A DNA stretch of 64,000 nucleotides from contig MU623446.1 in the NCBI GenBank assembly GCA_025201765.1, positions 1 to 64,000 on the forward strand, read 5' to 3'. Made by a program: the position numbers and the translations under genes. This stretch comes from Daldinia sp. FL1419. Taxonomy: Eukaryota; Ascomycota; Sordariomycetes; Xylariales; Hypoxylaceae. Positions 11,321-21,941 of this stretch are shown piece by piece. The notes under the pieces were generated by a model. The model saw only the letters and a list, made by a program, of their open reading frames with translations, was not told the DNA's origin and searched no databases. Position 1 is the first letter of the stretch. Each line of letters begins with the position of its first letter.

Positions 11321-11790
11321 ATGTCTCGACATCATCCGTAAGTATTCTCGTCCTTCACGACTCTAGCTATTTACCCGTGGCAAGCTGAAGCTAACCTGTC
11401 TCGCAGAGATCTTGTTATGTGCCGTAAGCAATCCGGCATCGCCATCGGCCGCCTCTGCGACAAGTGCGACGGCAAGTGTCCCGTATGCGATTCCTACGTG
11501 CGACCAACTACTCTCGTACGTATTTGCGACGAATGCAGTTTCGGCAACTACCAGAACAAGTGTGTCGTGTGCGGCGGCGAAGGCATCTCAGACGCGTTCT
11601 ACTGTTTCGAATGCACGCGACTAGAGAAAGATAGAGACGGTTGTCCTAAAATTATAAATTTGGGCAGTTCACGTACAGACGTAAGTTTGCAGTCTTTGCT
11701 AGTTATATCGTTAATTTGTCGGGTATCAGATCATACTAACTCGTTCTTTAGTTATTTTACCAAAAGAAAACAAATCGGACGGGCTACTAG
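11321..11790 (+). CDS. RDS3: PHF5-like SF3b subunit Rds3
   Basis: Exons 11321-11337 (17 nt), 11407-11680 and 11752-11790 give 109 residues, essentially the length of human PHF5A (110). The protein is nearly all zinc-binding cysteine motifs: CRKQSG, CDKCDGKCPVCDS, CDECSFGNYQNKCVVCGG and CFECTRLEKDRDGCPKI, ending LFYQKKTNRTGY. PHF5A/Rds3 is a compact zinc-knot protein of the SF3b complex of U2 snRNP and takes part in branch-site recognition. The first exon is MSRHHP split after the fifth codon. The gene is divergent from another splicing-associated gene. Confidence 0.97.
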
Positions 11791-12138
11791 CCTCTATGAT
11801 GCCCGGGTCTGGGCTATGATCGTTTGTGCCTCGGGAGTTCAGAATTAATAGCGTACCTATCCGACAGGTCGACGTCACTAATGTACACATACCTACGTGG
11901 GAAAAGGAGTTGCACTTCGGATCAGCATTCAGGATGGCGTTTAGAGGTTATGGCAGTCTTCACATAGATGAAATTGACATTTAACTACCCAACATATGAT
12001 ATAATTCTATTTTCATTACAAAACTTGGAGACGTATGCGACATACTTCGTTCAGGATACTATGTGGTATACCCGAGTAATTATTACCTGCTAAAAAGGGA
12101 TGATGATATACAGAAAGCCATATTGAAAACCCATTAAA
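11791..12138. other. Intergenic, convergent 3' ends
   Basis: 348 bp between the stop codons of RDS3 and PEX26. It is A/T-rich. I see nothing apart from presumed 3' UTRs. Confidence 0.45.
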
Positions 12139-13599
12139 CTAGATGTAGCTCACCTTAACCCCCATACCAGCAGTTGTCTTGACCTTATTCCACCCCGTAC
12201 CAAGGATCTGACGGACCCGCTCGCGAACCTTTCTCCTACCAAACATAACAATTATACCGACAATGAAGGCCAGCAACCTCATGAGCAACACCGGGTTAGC
12301 TTTAAACGTAGCGCTCATCTGTTCGATGATGTTGCGAAGGTTTGTTAAGACCATTGCAGCCCGAGCACCGAGACCTGGACGTGCTACAACCTTCTTCCCC
12401 TTCGGGGCAGATGGCTTGGATGACTTCGACAATGCAGAACCACCGGAACCACTCCTCGCCTTATTCCTCGCCCCCGAGGTGCTTGGGGTGTTTTCGATGC
12501 CGTAGTCAACTTCAGTGCCTTCTCGCTTGGCACGTTCCTCGTCGAGTCGACGTCGCTCCCTTGCCTCATTTTCCGCTCTCAATTTCCTAGCCTCTTCGAT
12601 ATCCTTCTGCAGCTTTTCCTCCTGCCTTTGCTTCTCTTCACGCTCTCTCTGTTCTGATGCCTGTTGTTCTTCTTGCAAACTTTGGAGAGCTTGCAAGAAA
12701 GCATCCCTTCGTTCTTCGTCTAGTACTTCGCTAGCGCTAATAAACTCTCTAGCGTAGTCCCATTCATTATTGCGTAATAAAACGTGGAGGGTGTACAGTT
12801 CCAGAATCTTAACCCTAGCGTTAAGATCCCGGGGGGTATTAGCACCGCTCTTAGAAGTAGGTTTTCGACTCCGCGATGCCAGCCGTGGGGATCTAGTTGC
12901 CTCAAGCTGTTTAGATATATCAAGATTTGGGGTGCTTGATGCAGCTAGGTAGTTCTCCAGTCGCTTCTGATTTATCATCTGCGACTTGGCATGCGCAAGC
13001 AGAAGAGTAGCCCTAGATTATTTGTTAATGTTAATGCACGTTCAACATCATATTCATAACCATATCAATGCAGCATCCCGAAATCGATAGCAAACAAAGT
13101 AAACTTACAGGTTTATGACAACATCAGAATCGACCTCCCCTTCGACGCCATGATAACCGAACTGCACTACTTCTTCCCAGACATCACCATCTCGCACCTT
13201 CTTACATATGGTACGCCATTCCTGAGCTCCGAAAGCATCTTTTCCTTCGTCGGCATCCAACTCCAAAATCGCATTGAGAATCGTCAGGTAAAGGCTCCAT
13301 ACCTTTATTCTTGTGGATCTTGAAGATCGAGCAACAGGTGCCGGCTCAGTCGATCCATTGACGTTGGAACTCTCGGTGGATGGGGTGATTAAGGGTAAAA
13401 CTGTTGATAAGGCTTCGGGCAGTCGACGCGTTAAGAATAATTGTGAAGCCTGACGGTAGGTTTTTGAGATGTTGCTCGATGACGGACGAGATGATGTTGA
13501 TGACGATAACGACGATATCGAATTCGATAAGACGTGTGATGAAAAGCTCCCAGATACTGACGGAGTCAATGTTGCGGAATAAGATCCATCGAACGACAT
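12139..13599 (-). CDS. PEX26: Peroxin 26, tail-anchored receptor for Pex1/Pex6
   Basis: Exons 13599-13109 and 13012-12139 (96-bp intron) give 454 residues. The N-terminal part is Ser-rich, then a helical region (QASQLFLTRRLPEALSTVLP) resembling TPR-like helices. A long Glu/Arg coiled coil (about residues 270-320) and a low-complexity basic linker follow. A single hydrophobic segment, LLMRLLAFIVGIIVMFG (about 403-420), sits 32 residues from the C-terminus and is followed by a basic tail (RRKVRERVRQ). This tail-anchored layout fits filamentous-fungal Pex26, which by family knowledge recruits the Pex1/Pex6 AAA ATPases to the peroxisome for Pex5 recycling. The assignment rests on the C-terminal block and architecture. 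Confidence 0.85.
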
Positions 13600-15496
13600 A
13601 GTTGCGAATTACTTAGGGCAATTCTGATTAAGAATTGATCCAAAATACTTGACGTACGCGACGATAGGGATGCCAATAAACCAATTGACACTAATAGAAA
13701 TAAAATAAGATAACTAGTAAAATCAATAGCTAAGTCAGTATGGCATTACAGTAATTGTAGAAGCTTGCACATGCAGGAACAACACAAAGCATGTGGGACC
13801 TAACGAGGTCGGAAATCCTCGCGGTGATTGTTCTGGCAATCTGGTATGCGGAAAGACTGCACTTGCTCAAGGTGTGATCATCATATTTTGATGGTACCTA
13901 GCCGGCCTAGGTAGGTGCGCTGAGCCTCGGTACATCGGTCATCGGCCGACAAATGCGAATAAAGTTAGCTAGCCCCATATGTTGTCTCTACTGAAACTGC
14001 CACAATAAGTTAGGCCGTGATTATTAACGTAGGCTAATCCGAGCTTAACCCCATGTACCTGAGTACCTAGGTACCTTTCAATCAATCGACAACCTTACTA
14101 CAAACACTTCAACTTGATGTATTTCAACGCGCTCACCAATTAATTGTATATAGCGTGAGTACGAACTACGAAGAGTCTAGCTATAGACTTTTGTTTCTGA
14201 TACTATCAACTTGGGTACCTAGGTACCTACCTAGGTAAGGAAGCGAGATACGGACCTCGGATTATACAACATCAAGATATTAATTTCTCGTCTTCCAATA
14301 AGCTACCCCTTAATATATATGTTGGTCACTTATGTGCCGGGCATACATCGTGTCGGAATATGTAGGTATATACCACTTGGCTTAATCTTACCGCCTCAAC
14401 CCTCGATTATTATGATTGTTATTGTTGTTGTTGTTTCTTATTCGTAAGAGGGTAATGTTGTTTTGAACTTTCTAGTTATCAAATCATACCTATGTATAGT
14501 AATTTGTTGCTTGTCTCGACGTGTATTGTTATACGAGTTACGATCAATTATAAAGACGGTAACCTTTCCCGTGACTAGGTCCCTAGTTAAGCATTGCCAA
14601 AGTCGCCGTGACCGATATAACCCATACACAGGTATCCTTATTATTAGTGACAGCAACGTCATAAACCACACAAACACAAAATCTTGAAAATAATAGATAG
14701 ATCCGTATAGCTGGGAATCGAACGGGTAATCCACATCTCAGGGGGGGCTTGTATGATTGAGACTACTATCTATCAGTAGGTATCTAACATAGGTAGGCAC
14801 CTACACGACGATATCATTTGTACAACTTTATGAACCAGTGTATACCTGAGGTATCCTACGTAGATGCCTACCTACCCATAGATCACATGGACAAGGAGTC
14901 ACCGCTGTGCAGATATATTCAATTAGTCACTCATGAAGACGCCCTCCCGAAAAGGTAAACAAAATACCAGAAAATAGTAGCAGAAGAACAAGCCGTAGTT
15001 TTCTAAGTCTGATAACTCAATAACGCGTGAATCACCTTCAATGATACCTCTATCAGAACTATCAGTATGTACCTAAAGTATACAGTACTGAAAAAATGTC
15101 TAGTCGTTGCGCGTGAAGATAAAAATTCCGGGTTGTTTTGGCCCAAGAGGTTACCAGCTGTCAATTTACACATCAGAAGGGTTTTTTCCTCAATACCATA
15201 CCTTCGTCATGGGATGGGTTTTCGCAGTAGATACCTAACGCGTTATCATTCAGTTGAGGTTTCAACCTACTCTGTCAACACGCTCTAATTGACGGTGCGT
15301 GCCTAGATACCTACCTACGTATATAACATCTCGCAGGTATGTCGTCTCAACCTCAGATCTATCTTCCTACCACAACAATCTGGAGCTTAATCCAACCTAC
15401 AATGATCAAATATCGCAGCTTTATTTCTAACGTAAAATCAGTACTACATTATAAATATTAAACCGCGACGAATCCAACATATAACCCATCAACACC
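13600..15496. other. Intergenic, divergent PEX26 / CAF1 nuclease
   Basis: 1.9 kb between two divergent genes. It has repeated palindromic CCTAGG/GGTACC clusters (14063-14076, 14214-14237) and a (TTG)-rich tract near 14413-14440. The 98-codon ORF at 14438-14734 has no recognisable content. I see no RNA gene. Confidence 0.45.
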
Positions 15497-17492
15497 ATGG
15501 AAGTCCACAAGGGCAACTTTTTCTGGATGCTACCGCGTATGCTAGACGAAGCGCAAAATGCTCGTTTCGTAGCAGTGGACCTCGAGATGTCTGGAATACC
15601 ATTTATCCAAGGTCTTACCAGTATCCAGGACTCGTATACCAAAATCAAGGAAGCAGCAGATGGCTTCCAAGTCCTACAACTTGGGCTGACTTTCATCCGC
15701 TACGATGAGCGATTAGGTTAGTTTACCATTCTTGTGAGGATGATTATGCCGCAGCTAATTTGCAAATGACTAGCAACGCATTCGATTAAAACATTCTGCT
15801 GTCCTGTTTCTCCCTTATTCCCCAAAGTCCCATTCAATGATTACTTTTCTCGGCATCTTGATAGAAGATTTGGCGTCTCAGCGAGAACATACGACTTTCT
15901 GCATCAGAATAAGTTCGACTTCAAGAAGGCTTTAGATAATGGGGCTCATTATCTCAGTCGGGCGGAACTGAGACTAGCAAAAGAGTTTTGTCTGTTGAGA
16001 GATCCTGGTAATAAGCATGTTGACCTTTTCACACTAGACGATGAATCTCGATTCTTCTATGAGGGGGTCCAGGAACAGATTGCGAAATTTGCTGCTATTA
16101 AACTTGGAGCGGTATGTCGAGCCCAACAACTTATACACCCATACTCGTTAAGCTAATGTCTTGTTAGGGTAGAGAGACCGTGATAGAAAACCCGTTCGGG
16201 AACAAGCTAAATGGATTGCAAATTCGTTTAATACATCAAATCCTCCGGGAAGAATATCCTTCTTATCAAGCAACCAAAGGCACGTTAGAAGGCACTATGT
16301 CTATTACTCCTATTGAGGAAGCAAAGGTACGTAGTCTCCCTTGCCATTTTCCATCGCCACTTCGAGTACATAACTAATGAACTATATCGCACTACCTAGA
16401 TTGAGTCACGTCACGAATGGAACCTGGCGGAAGTTAATCGATTATCGGGTTCGTAATCCAGAAGACTACCTACATAGCTTCCAAAATCACTAATTTATAG
16501 GACTTCAAATATTATTGGAGGCGTTGGCCGGCGGGTCCTTCGCCGACAGGCTGAAGCAAGAATATGTCTATCTTCAAAGGGAGGTCCCAGAACAGTCAGA
16601 GAAGTGGAACGAATTTAACAAGAATTTCGACTTTGAAAAATGCGAGGCCAGCTTGAAGAGAAAAAGGCCAATCTTGGTTGGTCATAATTTATTGATTGAT
16701 CTTGCATTTATATACCGGACATTCTTCGAGCCTTTACCTTCTAAAGTCGACGACTTCCTTACCGAAATCAACAAACTTTTCCCAAGAATCGTGGACACAA
16801 AGTTTATGTACGGACGAGGTAGACATATGATGGAGCCGGATCGGTCCTTACAACAGCTCTACGCTTCATTCCTACGTAACCCGCTTCCTACCATCAAGGT
16901 AGAGTCTGGAGGAATTTCGCCAGGTCCTCATGACGCCGGATATGACAGTTAGTCCCCCTTGATTCGACGCATGACTAAAATATCGTATCTAATTATGCCA
17001 GGTTACTTAACTGCCAGACTATTCATCAAGCAGACTTACGCCTTGTTTATGAACGAGGCACATCTGATCCCATTTAACCAAGATATTTACGCCGCGAAGA
17101 AACGGGATGACCCGAGCGATCCACAAGAAAAGGAGTCAAGCGACTGGATCATACCCGCCTGTGCAGGTGGATCCAACCTCCTCGACCAAGATGATGATCG
17201 AGCATTAATAGATCTACGCAACTGGACTATACTTGATGTTTCAGCATCAAGCTGGACAACCTACTCTAGAGAAAGCAAGCCCGAATCACTACCCAGCGAA
17301 ACTACATATGAAGAATCTGCATCGGGGCCCGACGAGATATGCTCGGAAAACGAAACGGATATAATACCCCGTTGGACCGATGCTTTCTGGAGAGCTTACG
17401 GCAATAAATGCTCTGTCCCTGGAGCGGGCTATGTTTCTTTCGAGCCCGTCTCCGAGGGCACGATCGCCGAGGAACCGGCCAGGAGTTCCTAG
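15497..17492 (+). CDS. CAF1-family 3'-exoribonuclease, PARN-like
   Basis: Six exons: 15497-15716, 15774-16111, 16168-16326, 16400-16448, 16501-16947 and 17002-17492. The product has 567 residues. DEDDh catalytic residues are visible in order: FVAVDLEMSG (Asp28, Glu30), GHNLLIDLAF (Asp322) and HDAGYDSYLTARL (His399, Asp404). The wide spacing between the first and second motif and the NPFGNKLNGLQIRL block are as in PARN/CAF1 poly(A)-specific ribonucleases. It probably trims 3' ends or removes poly(A) from RNAs. The C-terminal 160 residues are acidic and variable, with no recognised domain. The ATG at 15497 is within an ACCATGG context. Confidence 0.92.
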
Positions 17493-18152
17493 CACTGTAA
17501 ATACGCCTGAAGCCGTCAACTATGGACACGAAGACCGCCAGATGATGGTTCCTATAGCCCTACAACGGAAATCCACCGAGGTTACGGAGTTCGATGGGAC
17601 TATCATGGAGTGTGGATAGATAACCAATTCAAGAGGGAGATAGATGACAATGGCGTATTTAATAACTGGGTTGACGAGTCTAATGGTGTCACAAATCGGG
17701 GTCCTGACTTGCGCCTTGGCTTGCGTTGAGGATGATACGAACAATTCACTATTCTCTATACTCAAGCAGACATCCTTCGTGCTAGTCATCTTTTCTAAGG
17801 GCTTGATAACTTTAGGTAGTTGAGACTTTGACACGATAAATATAGCTCGGCGGCTATTATATTATGTGCGCAATAGGAAGTGCTTCTATGAGAACGGATT
17901 ATGACTCCTTTTATCAAGCGAACACTTTTATACTTGTCGTGAGGCAAGCTAACCGTGAATATCTTATACAAAACGTAGTAGACTGGCTAATTTAGCACGA
18001 TAAAATGAGTTGCACGGTTAATTGTATGTAGGCATGTATGTACTAGCGATGTACGGGGAAGACTCATTTCCACGTAGAGTACAATATAGTACACTGTCTT
18101 TGCATTGACGGTCGTAGACTAAGTAGGTTTCGTATCGTGAATCCCACCCGTT
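17493..18152. other. Intergenic, convergent 3' ends
   Basis: 660 bp between the CAF1 nuclease stop and the MRPL17 stop. A/T-rich, presumed UTRs. I see nothing else. Confidence 0.45.
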
Positions 18153-19311
18153 CTACCGGTCCGCCATCATATTCCTTACGGAGTGGAAGTACTCATCTGG
18201 TAACTTTTCCTTTAACTCCTCTTTTGTGAGCCAGTTAAAATCCTGGAGCCCGAGCTTGTTGCCCTTGAGGTCCGCTTGACCGGCCATAATTCTTCCCTTT
18301 AGGAAGAATACCTTCTCACCCCTCTGCTTGAGAGACGAGTCGGCGTCGAACTCGGGTTGTTTGACTAGATGGGCGACTGGTACGCGACCTACTATCCAGG
18401 TGTTCATGTTGACACCTGCTGCATATTCCAAGGCCCTTGCTGCAGTCTGCGTATTTAGTTAGTATGTAAATTTCCCAATGGTAATATCAACGTATAAGAC
18501 AAACCTCGTGCAAATGCTCATCTGTCGGCACATCCTCTGACGGAAACTGCCATTTCCCATCCGTACCCTGTACGAGGAGGTAGAGGGTTCGGTCTAGCTT
18601 GCGGTCCAATCGCCTCACATCGTTCGTCTTGTCTGCTTCCGTGATTCTGTCCATCGGTTGTTCGACCGGCAGGACCTCATCCGGGTCGGCTTTCTCGCCG
18701 TCCTCGGTTACCCGGTTTTCAGCATCCTTGAGTAGGATCTGTCGTATCCTCTCTTCGTTGCTTAATGTACTTCCCACTAATAACTCGTCGTTCCACGCAT
18801 TACGTCCCTGAGCATAGTATCTACCTAGTTCCTTCGCAGCTATCCGGCCCCGCTCCTCGAATTTAATTCTCCAATCGAGATCGGCTGCCGTATCTTTCTT
18901 GAAAAAGAGTGTATGCCGGAACGGTAGAACTAATCGCTCGTTCAGTCGCTTTTGGTAAAAGTAGAAGGCGTTCTCGAACGGAGTGAGGGGCCGAGTTAGT
19001 AGCGGCGCTCGGGTTAAGATGATGCCGGCTTTTATGCGGTATTCTGCCTTGCGGGACGCTGTGAAGGGTGGATGGGGTTGCGATTCCGTCGGCTTGAGAT
19101 GATGAGCCTCGGCTGCGGTAGCGGCATCGGCGCTGGCAGAGTACGATCGGAATTGAGCATTTCTGCAGCTGGCGCATATGCTGGATTGTCCTTCCAAGTA
19201 ATTTTTAGTATTTGGGACGTATAAAATGTGTGGTTTTGGGGATTTTACTGAGGCCGACTTACTTCGTAATAAAGCGGCGGCGGCATTGCCACCTCTACTT
19301 GAAGCTGCCAT
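18153..19311 (-). CDS. MRPL17: Mitochondrial large-subunit ribosomal protein mL46
   Basis: Exons 19311-18505 and 18446-18153 (58-bp intron with a GTTTGT donor) give 366 residues. The N-terminus MAASSRGGNAAAALLRSKSA is basic and Ser/Ala-rich, as in a mitochondrial presequence. The body has YRIKAGIILTRAPLLTRP, FENAFYFYQKRLNERL and a Nudix-like C-terminal half (LYLLVQ...WQFPSED, then after the splice TAARALEYAAGVNMNTWIVGRVPVAH). This is the mL46/Mrpl17 layout. The start at 19311 is the ATG; the open frame continues upstream only from a non-ATG codon. It is divergent from the Golgi pH regulator gene. Confidence 0.93.
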
Positions 19312-20008
19312 GATTAGGGGCAGCGATTGCAGTACCTCTCCCAGCGTCAATGGCAGAGGTTCTGCAGTTGCTGTCGAATTATTGTTCAGGTCGCGCGACA
19401 ACTTGGAGATATTCAACTTTTTTCATGGACCCCTGTCTCATTTGACTAGGTCTGCGCCTCACTCCATCTCAAGCCACAACCCACCCAGGCCCTCCGTAAC
19501 TAACAACGAATTACATAATAACTACCTAGGTACTTGAATACTTGAACACTTAGGTACATTAGTTAGTTATATTAGGTCATCCATCACCTTACCTATGTAG
19601 TATGTACATAGGTACATGCTACCTAATGCAAGACTGGGGGACGCGCGCACGGATGCGTCGGAGAGGCTCCATTCCTTAAGCTACTAACCTGTAGTGTACA
19701 TAGGCAGGTACGTAGCCGCGTGGTGGCTGGATATGGGAAGGTGGGGGCTTACGTTCGAGGGCAGTCGTCATCTTGTCTGGGGGAAAATCCAAACAACTTA
19801 TGACTTCGTTCAAGTTTCAACTCGGATTCGTAAAAAAGTTTAAACCATGTTACCTTCTCTTCCTCAATTCGTGCCTACATCTACTTTGAATGTATTTCCT
19901 ACTCATCGATAAGTATCAATCCACACTTTGTTCTATGAGCTAGAATGCTATCGCAAAACATTCATTCGAGTACGGATCCGTAATCTACCTTCATTAAGAC
20001 TATTTCCA
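19312..20008. promoter_or_regulatory. Divergent promoter, MRPL17 / Golgi pH regulator
   Basis: 697 bp between two start codons. It contains a CCTAGG palindrome cluster (about 19523-19534) and related TACCTA motifs at 19545-19625. No specific factor site can be named. Confidence 0.5.
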
Positions 20009-21655
20009 ATGGGACTCTTTAGTTGCTCAGACGATGCATGTATGGCGCCGAGCCTTGTCGCGCCCTCGGCGATGTCAATGACGTTATCATTGGCACCCTT
20101 CGTAATCACTTTTGTCGTCGTTTCAATTCTGGTTTCCCAGAAAATATTTCCTTATCTGGCCCGTGTTCAAAATTCTCGCGATGGCGAAGACCATTTTCTC
20201 CCTTCCGATGCGCCTCCATCACTCCAACAAGCACATGCCGAGCATGGCGCTAAGTCCTTACGAAGGCGAATAGCAGAAGCTGCTTTTTCTACGACGGTCG
20301 GGTTAGCGGTTGTGTTGGGCGAATTAATCCTGTGCGAGATCTCCGAATTAATTAACCCGTACGCTCGAGCGTTGGCTCTACGGGTCACTGTTCCTACTCT
20401 CTTGTTCCTTCTCGTCGTACTCATTCCATTCCTCGAATTGCAGTCCCTCGTAGCTGGTTCGGGATGGTCCTTCCAGCGCAATTCTAAAGGCCGAATACCC
20501 CGAGCTGCTTGGATACTTCAGTTTGTCATGTTCAGTGTCTGGTTGTGTGCGTTCTGGTCGTTAGGAAACCTCGTACCAGTTGGAAGTGAGGCGGTGCGTC
20601 CTAGCGCCAAGATGGAGAAGGCCCGGGCTGAGCCCGCGTTTTCAGGTAGTCTAGCACGTGCCTGTCTTGAACGTATTGGGGTTATCGGTATCTCACTTAT
20701 GGCCTTATTATCCGGGTTTGCTTCGGTCTCTTCTCCGTGGCACACATTTGGCAGCCGTGCAAGACGCCCTGTGACGGATGCCGATGTCGCCCGCAAACAA
20801 GCAGGCCTCGATGCTACAAATGAGATGCTCATAACCAAACGACACCGTTTGCAGACTTTACTCCGTAAAGCAGCCGAGACCCCATCGGCTGAGAAGCGTG
20901 GCTTCGTCACCAAGGTCATTGGCTCTATCCGTGGAGGTGGTGACGCAGCAGAAATCCGCACACTCCGTCTCGAGATCGCGGGCCTGGAGGCTATGGAAGC
21001 AAATCTATCTTCTTCCTTGTCTATGCTTCGCTCTCGACAGGCTAATTCGGCTCGCACCGCTACTTTTTCTGGGAAATTACTTTCGATACCTACTTATGTA
21101 TTCAGCGTATACTGCGTTTACCGAATTATAGCGACTACTTTGACTACTCTACGGCGTCTTTATTATCCCACTGCCTCGTTTTCTTCTTCAGATCCCATTA
21201 ATCGATTCCTGGGGCTCTTGGCGAAACATTGGGACCCAAAGCTTGACCAAATTGCCTGGGCCAGGCAAATATCGTTCTTGCTATCCGGCGTCATCCTTGC
21301 CGCAAGTGCCAACAGCGCGCTCCAAACATTCCATCTCTTTGCGAAGTGGACACCTGGACTCTTATACCAGGCTCAGGCTAATCTAGCTCTGTTGATCGGG
21401 CAGATTAGTGCTATTTATGTGATCTCCGCCGCTCTACTCTTACGAAGCAATCTTCCTAAGGAGGTAGGCAGTGCCGTCGGCGACGCACTTGAAAGTGCTT
21501 TGGAGCCGGGTTTCGTAGATAGATGGTTTGAGGGCTGGTTCCTTTTAGCAAGCGTGGTAACGGCCGGTGGAATCTGGCTTGGTGGAAAGATTGGCGAATG
21601 GAGTGAGGAATGGGATGACATCGGCATGGAAGAGATGGGACAGAAACAATCATAA
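20009..21655 (+). CDS. Golgi pH regulator (GPHR/GPR89-type) membrane protein
   Basis: A single open frame of 548 residues from ATG 20009. The frame is open upstream to 19928, but only from a TTG, so 20009 is preferred; ATG 20042 is another option. Hydrophobic segments occur near the N-terminus (APFVITFVVVSILVSQ), two more before residue 150, two around 170-240, and four in the C-terminal half. A long hydrophilic coiled-coil loop lies in the middle (about 240-350). The C-terminal membrane half has GVILAASANSALQTFHLF and FVDRWFEGWFLLASVV, as in the ABA-GPCR/GPHR family. Mammalian GPHR is a Golgi anion channel affecting luminal pH; plant members are GTG proteins. The fungal role is inferred. Confidence 0.9.
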   Translation: MGLFSCSDDACMAPSLVAPSAMSMTLSLAPFVITFVVVSILVSQKIFPYLARVQNSRDGEDHFLPSDAPPSLQQAHAEHGAKSLRRRIAEAAFSTTVGLAVVLGELILCEISELINPYARALALRVTVPTLLFLLVVLIPFLELQSLVAGSGWSFQRNSKGRIPRAAWILQFVMFSVWLCAFWSLGNLVPVGSEAVRPSAKMEKARAEPAFSGSLARACLERIGVIGISLMALLSGFASVSSPWHTFGSRARRPVTDADVARKQAGLDATNEMLITKRHRLQTLLRKAAETPSAEKRGFVTKVIGSIRGGGDAAEIRTLRLEIAGLEAMEANLSSSLSMLRSRQANSARTATFSGKLLSIPTYVFSVYCVYRIIATTLTTLRRLYYPTASFSSSDPINRFLGLLAKHWDPKLDQIAWARQISFLLSGVILAASANSALQTFHLFAKWTPGLLYQAQANLALLIGQISAIYVISAALLLRSNLPKEVGSAVGDALESALEPGFVDRWFEGWFLLASVVTAGGIWLGGKIGEWSEEWDDIGMEEMGQKQS

Positions 21656-21941
21656 TGATATCATACACCTTTATTAATTTACATAAATTTTCAGCATCTA
21701 CAAGCAGCCGAACGCATCACCAGGCCGGAAAAATGATAACCGCTTTCGATAATATCCTCCTAACCCACTTTCATCGATCATTCACTTTGCCGAAAACGAG
21801 CAGACACGAGCCGTATTCTCCACCATGTAGACCACTCCTCATCTCTCTACACAGCTACTGCGGCTTGCATAAGGCTAATCGTGCGTTTATCCCGTTACAG
21901 AAGGAAAATTAATTTCGAGTAAGCAAAAGACCGCTCGAGTC

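Noticed and set aside
14690..14760. tRNA B-box-like GAATCGAAC (minus strand GTTCGATTC) near 14710
   Set aside because: The flanking bases cannot form a T-stem and no A-box or acceptor stem is found at the right distance.
19928..20008. Upstream extension of the Golgi pH regulator ORF
   Set aside because: The longer frame begins with TTG; the first ATG is at 20009.
20518..21057. Antisense ORF (179 codons) inside the Golgi pH regulator gene
   Set aside because: Complementary shadow of a conserved membrane-protein frame; no motif seen.
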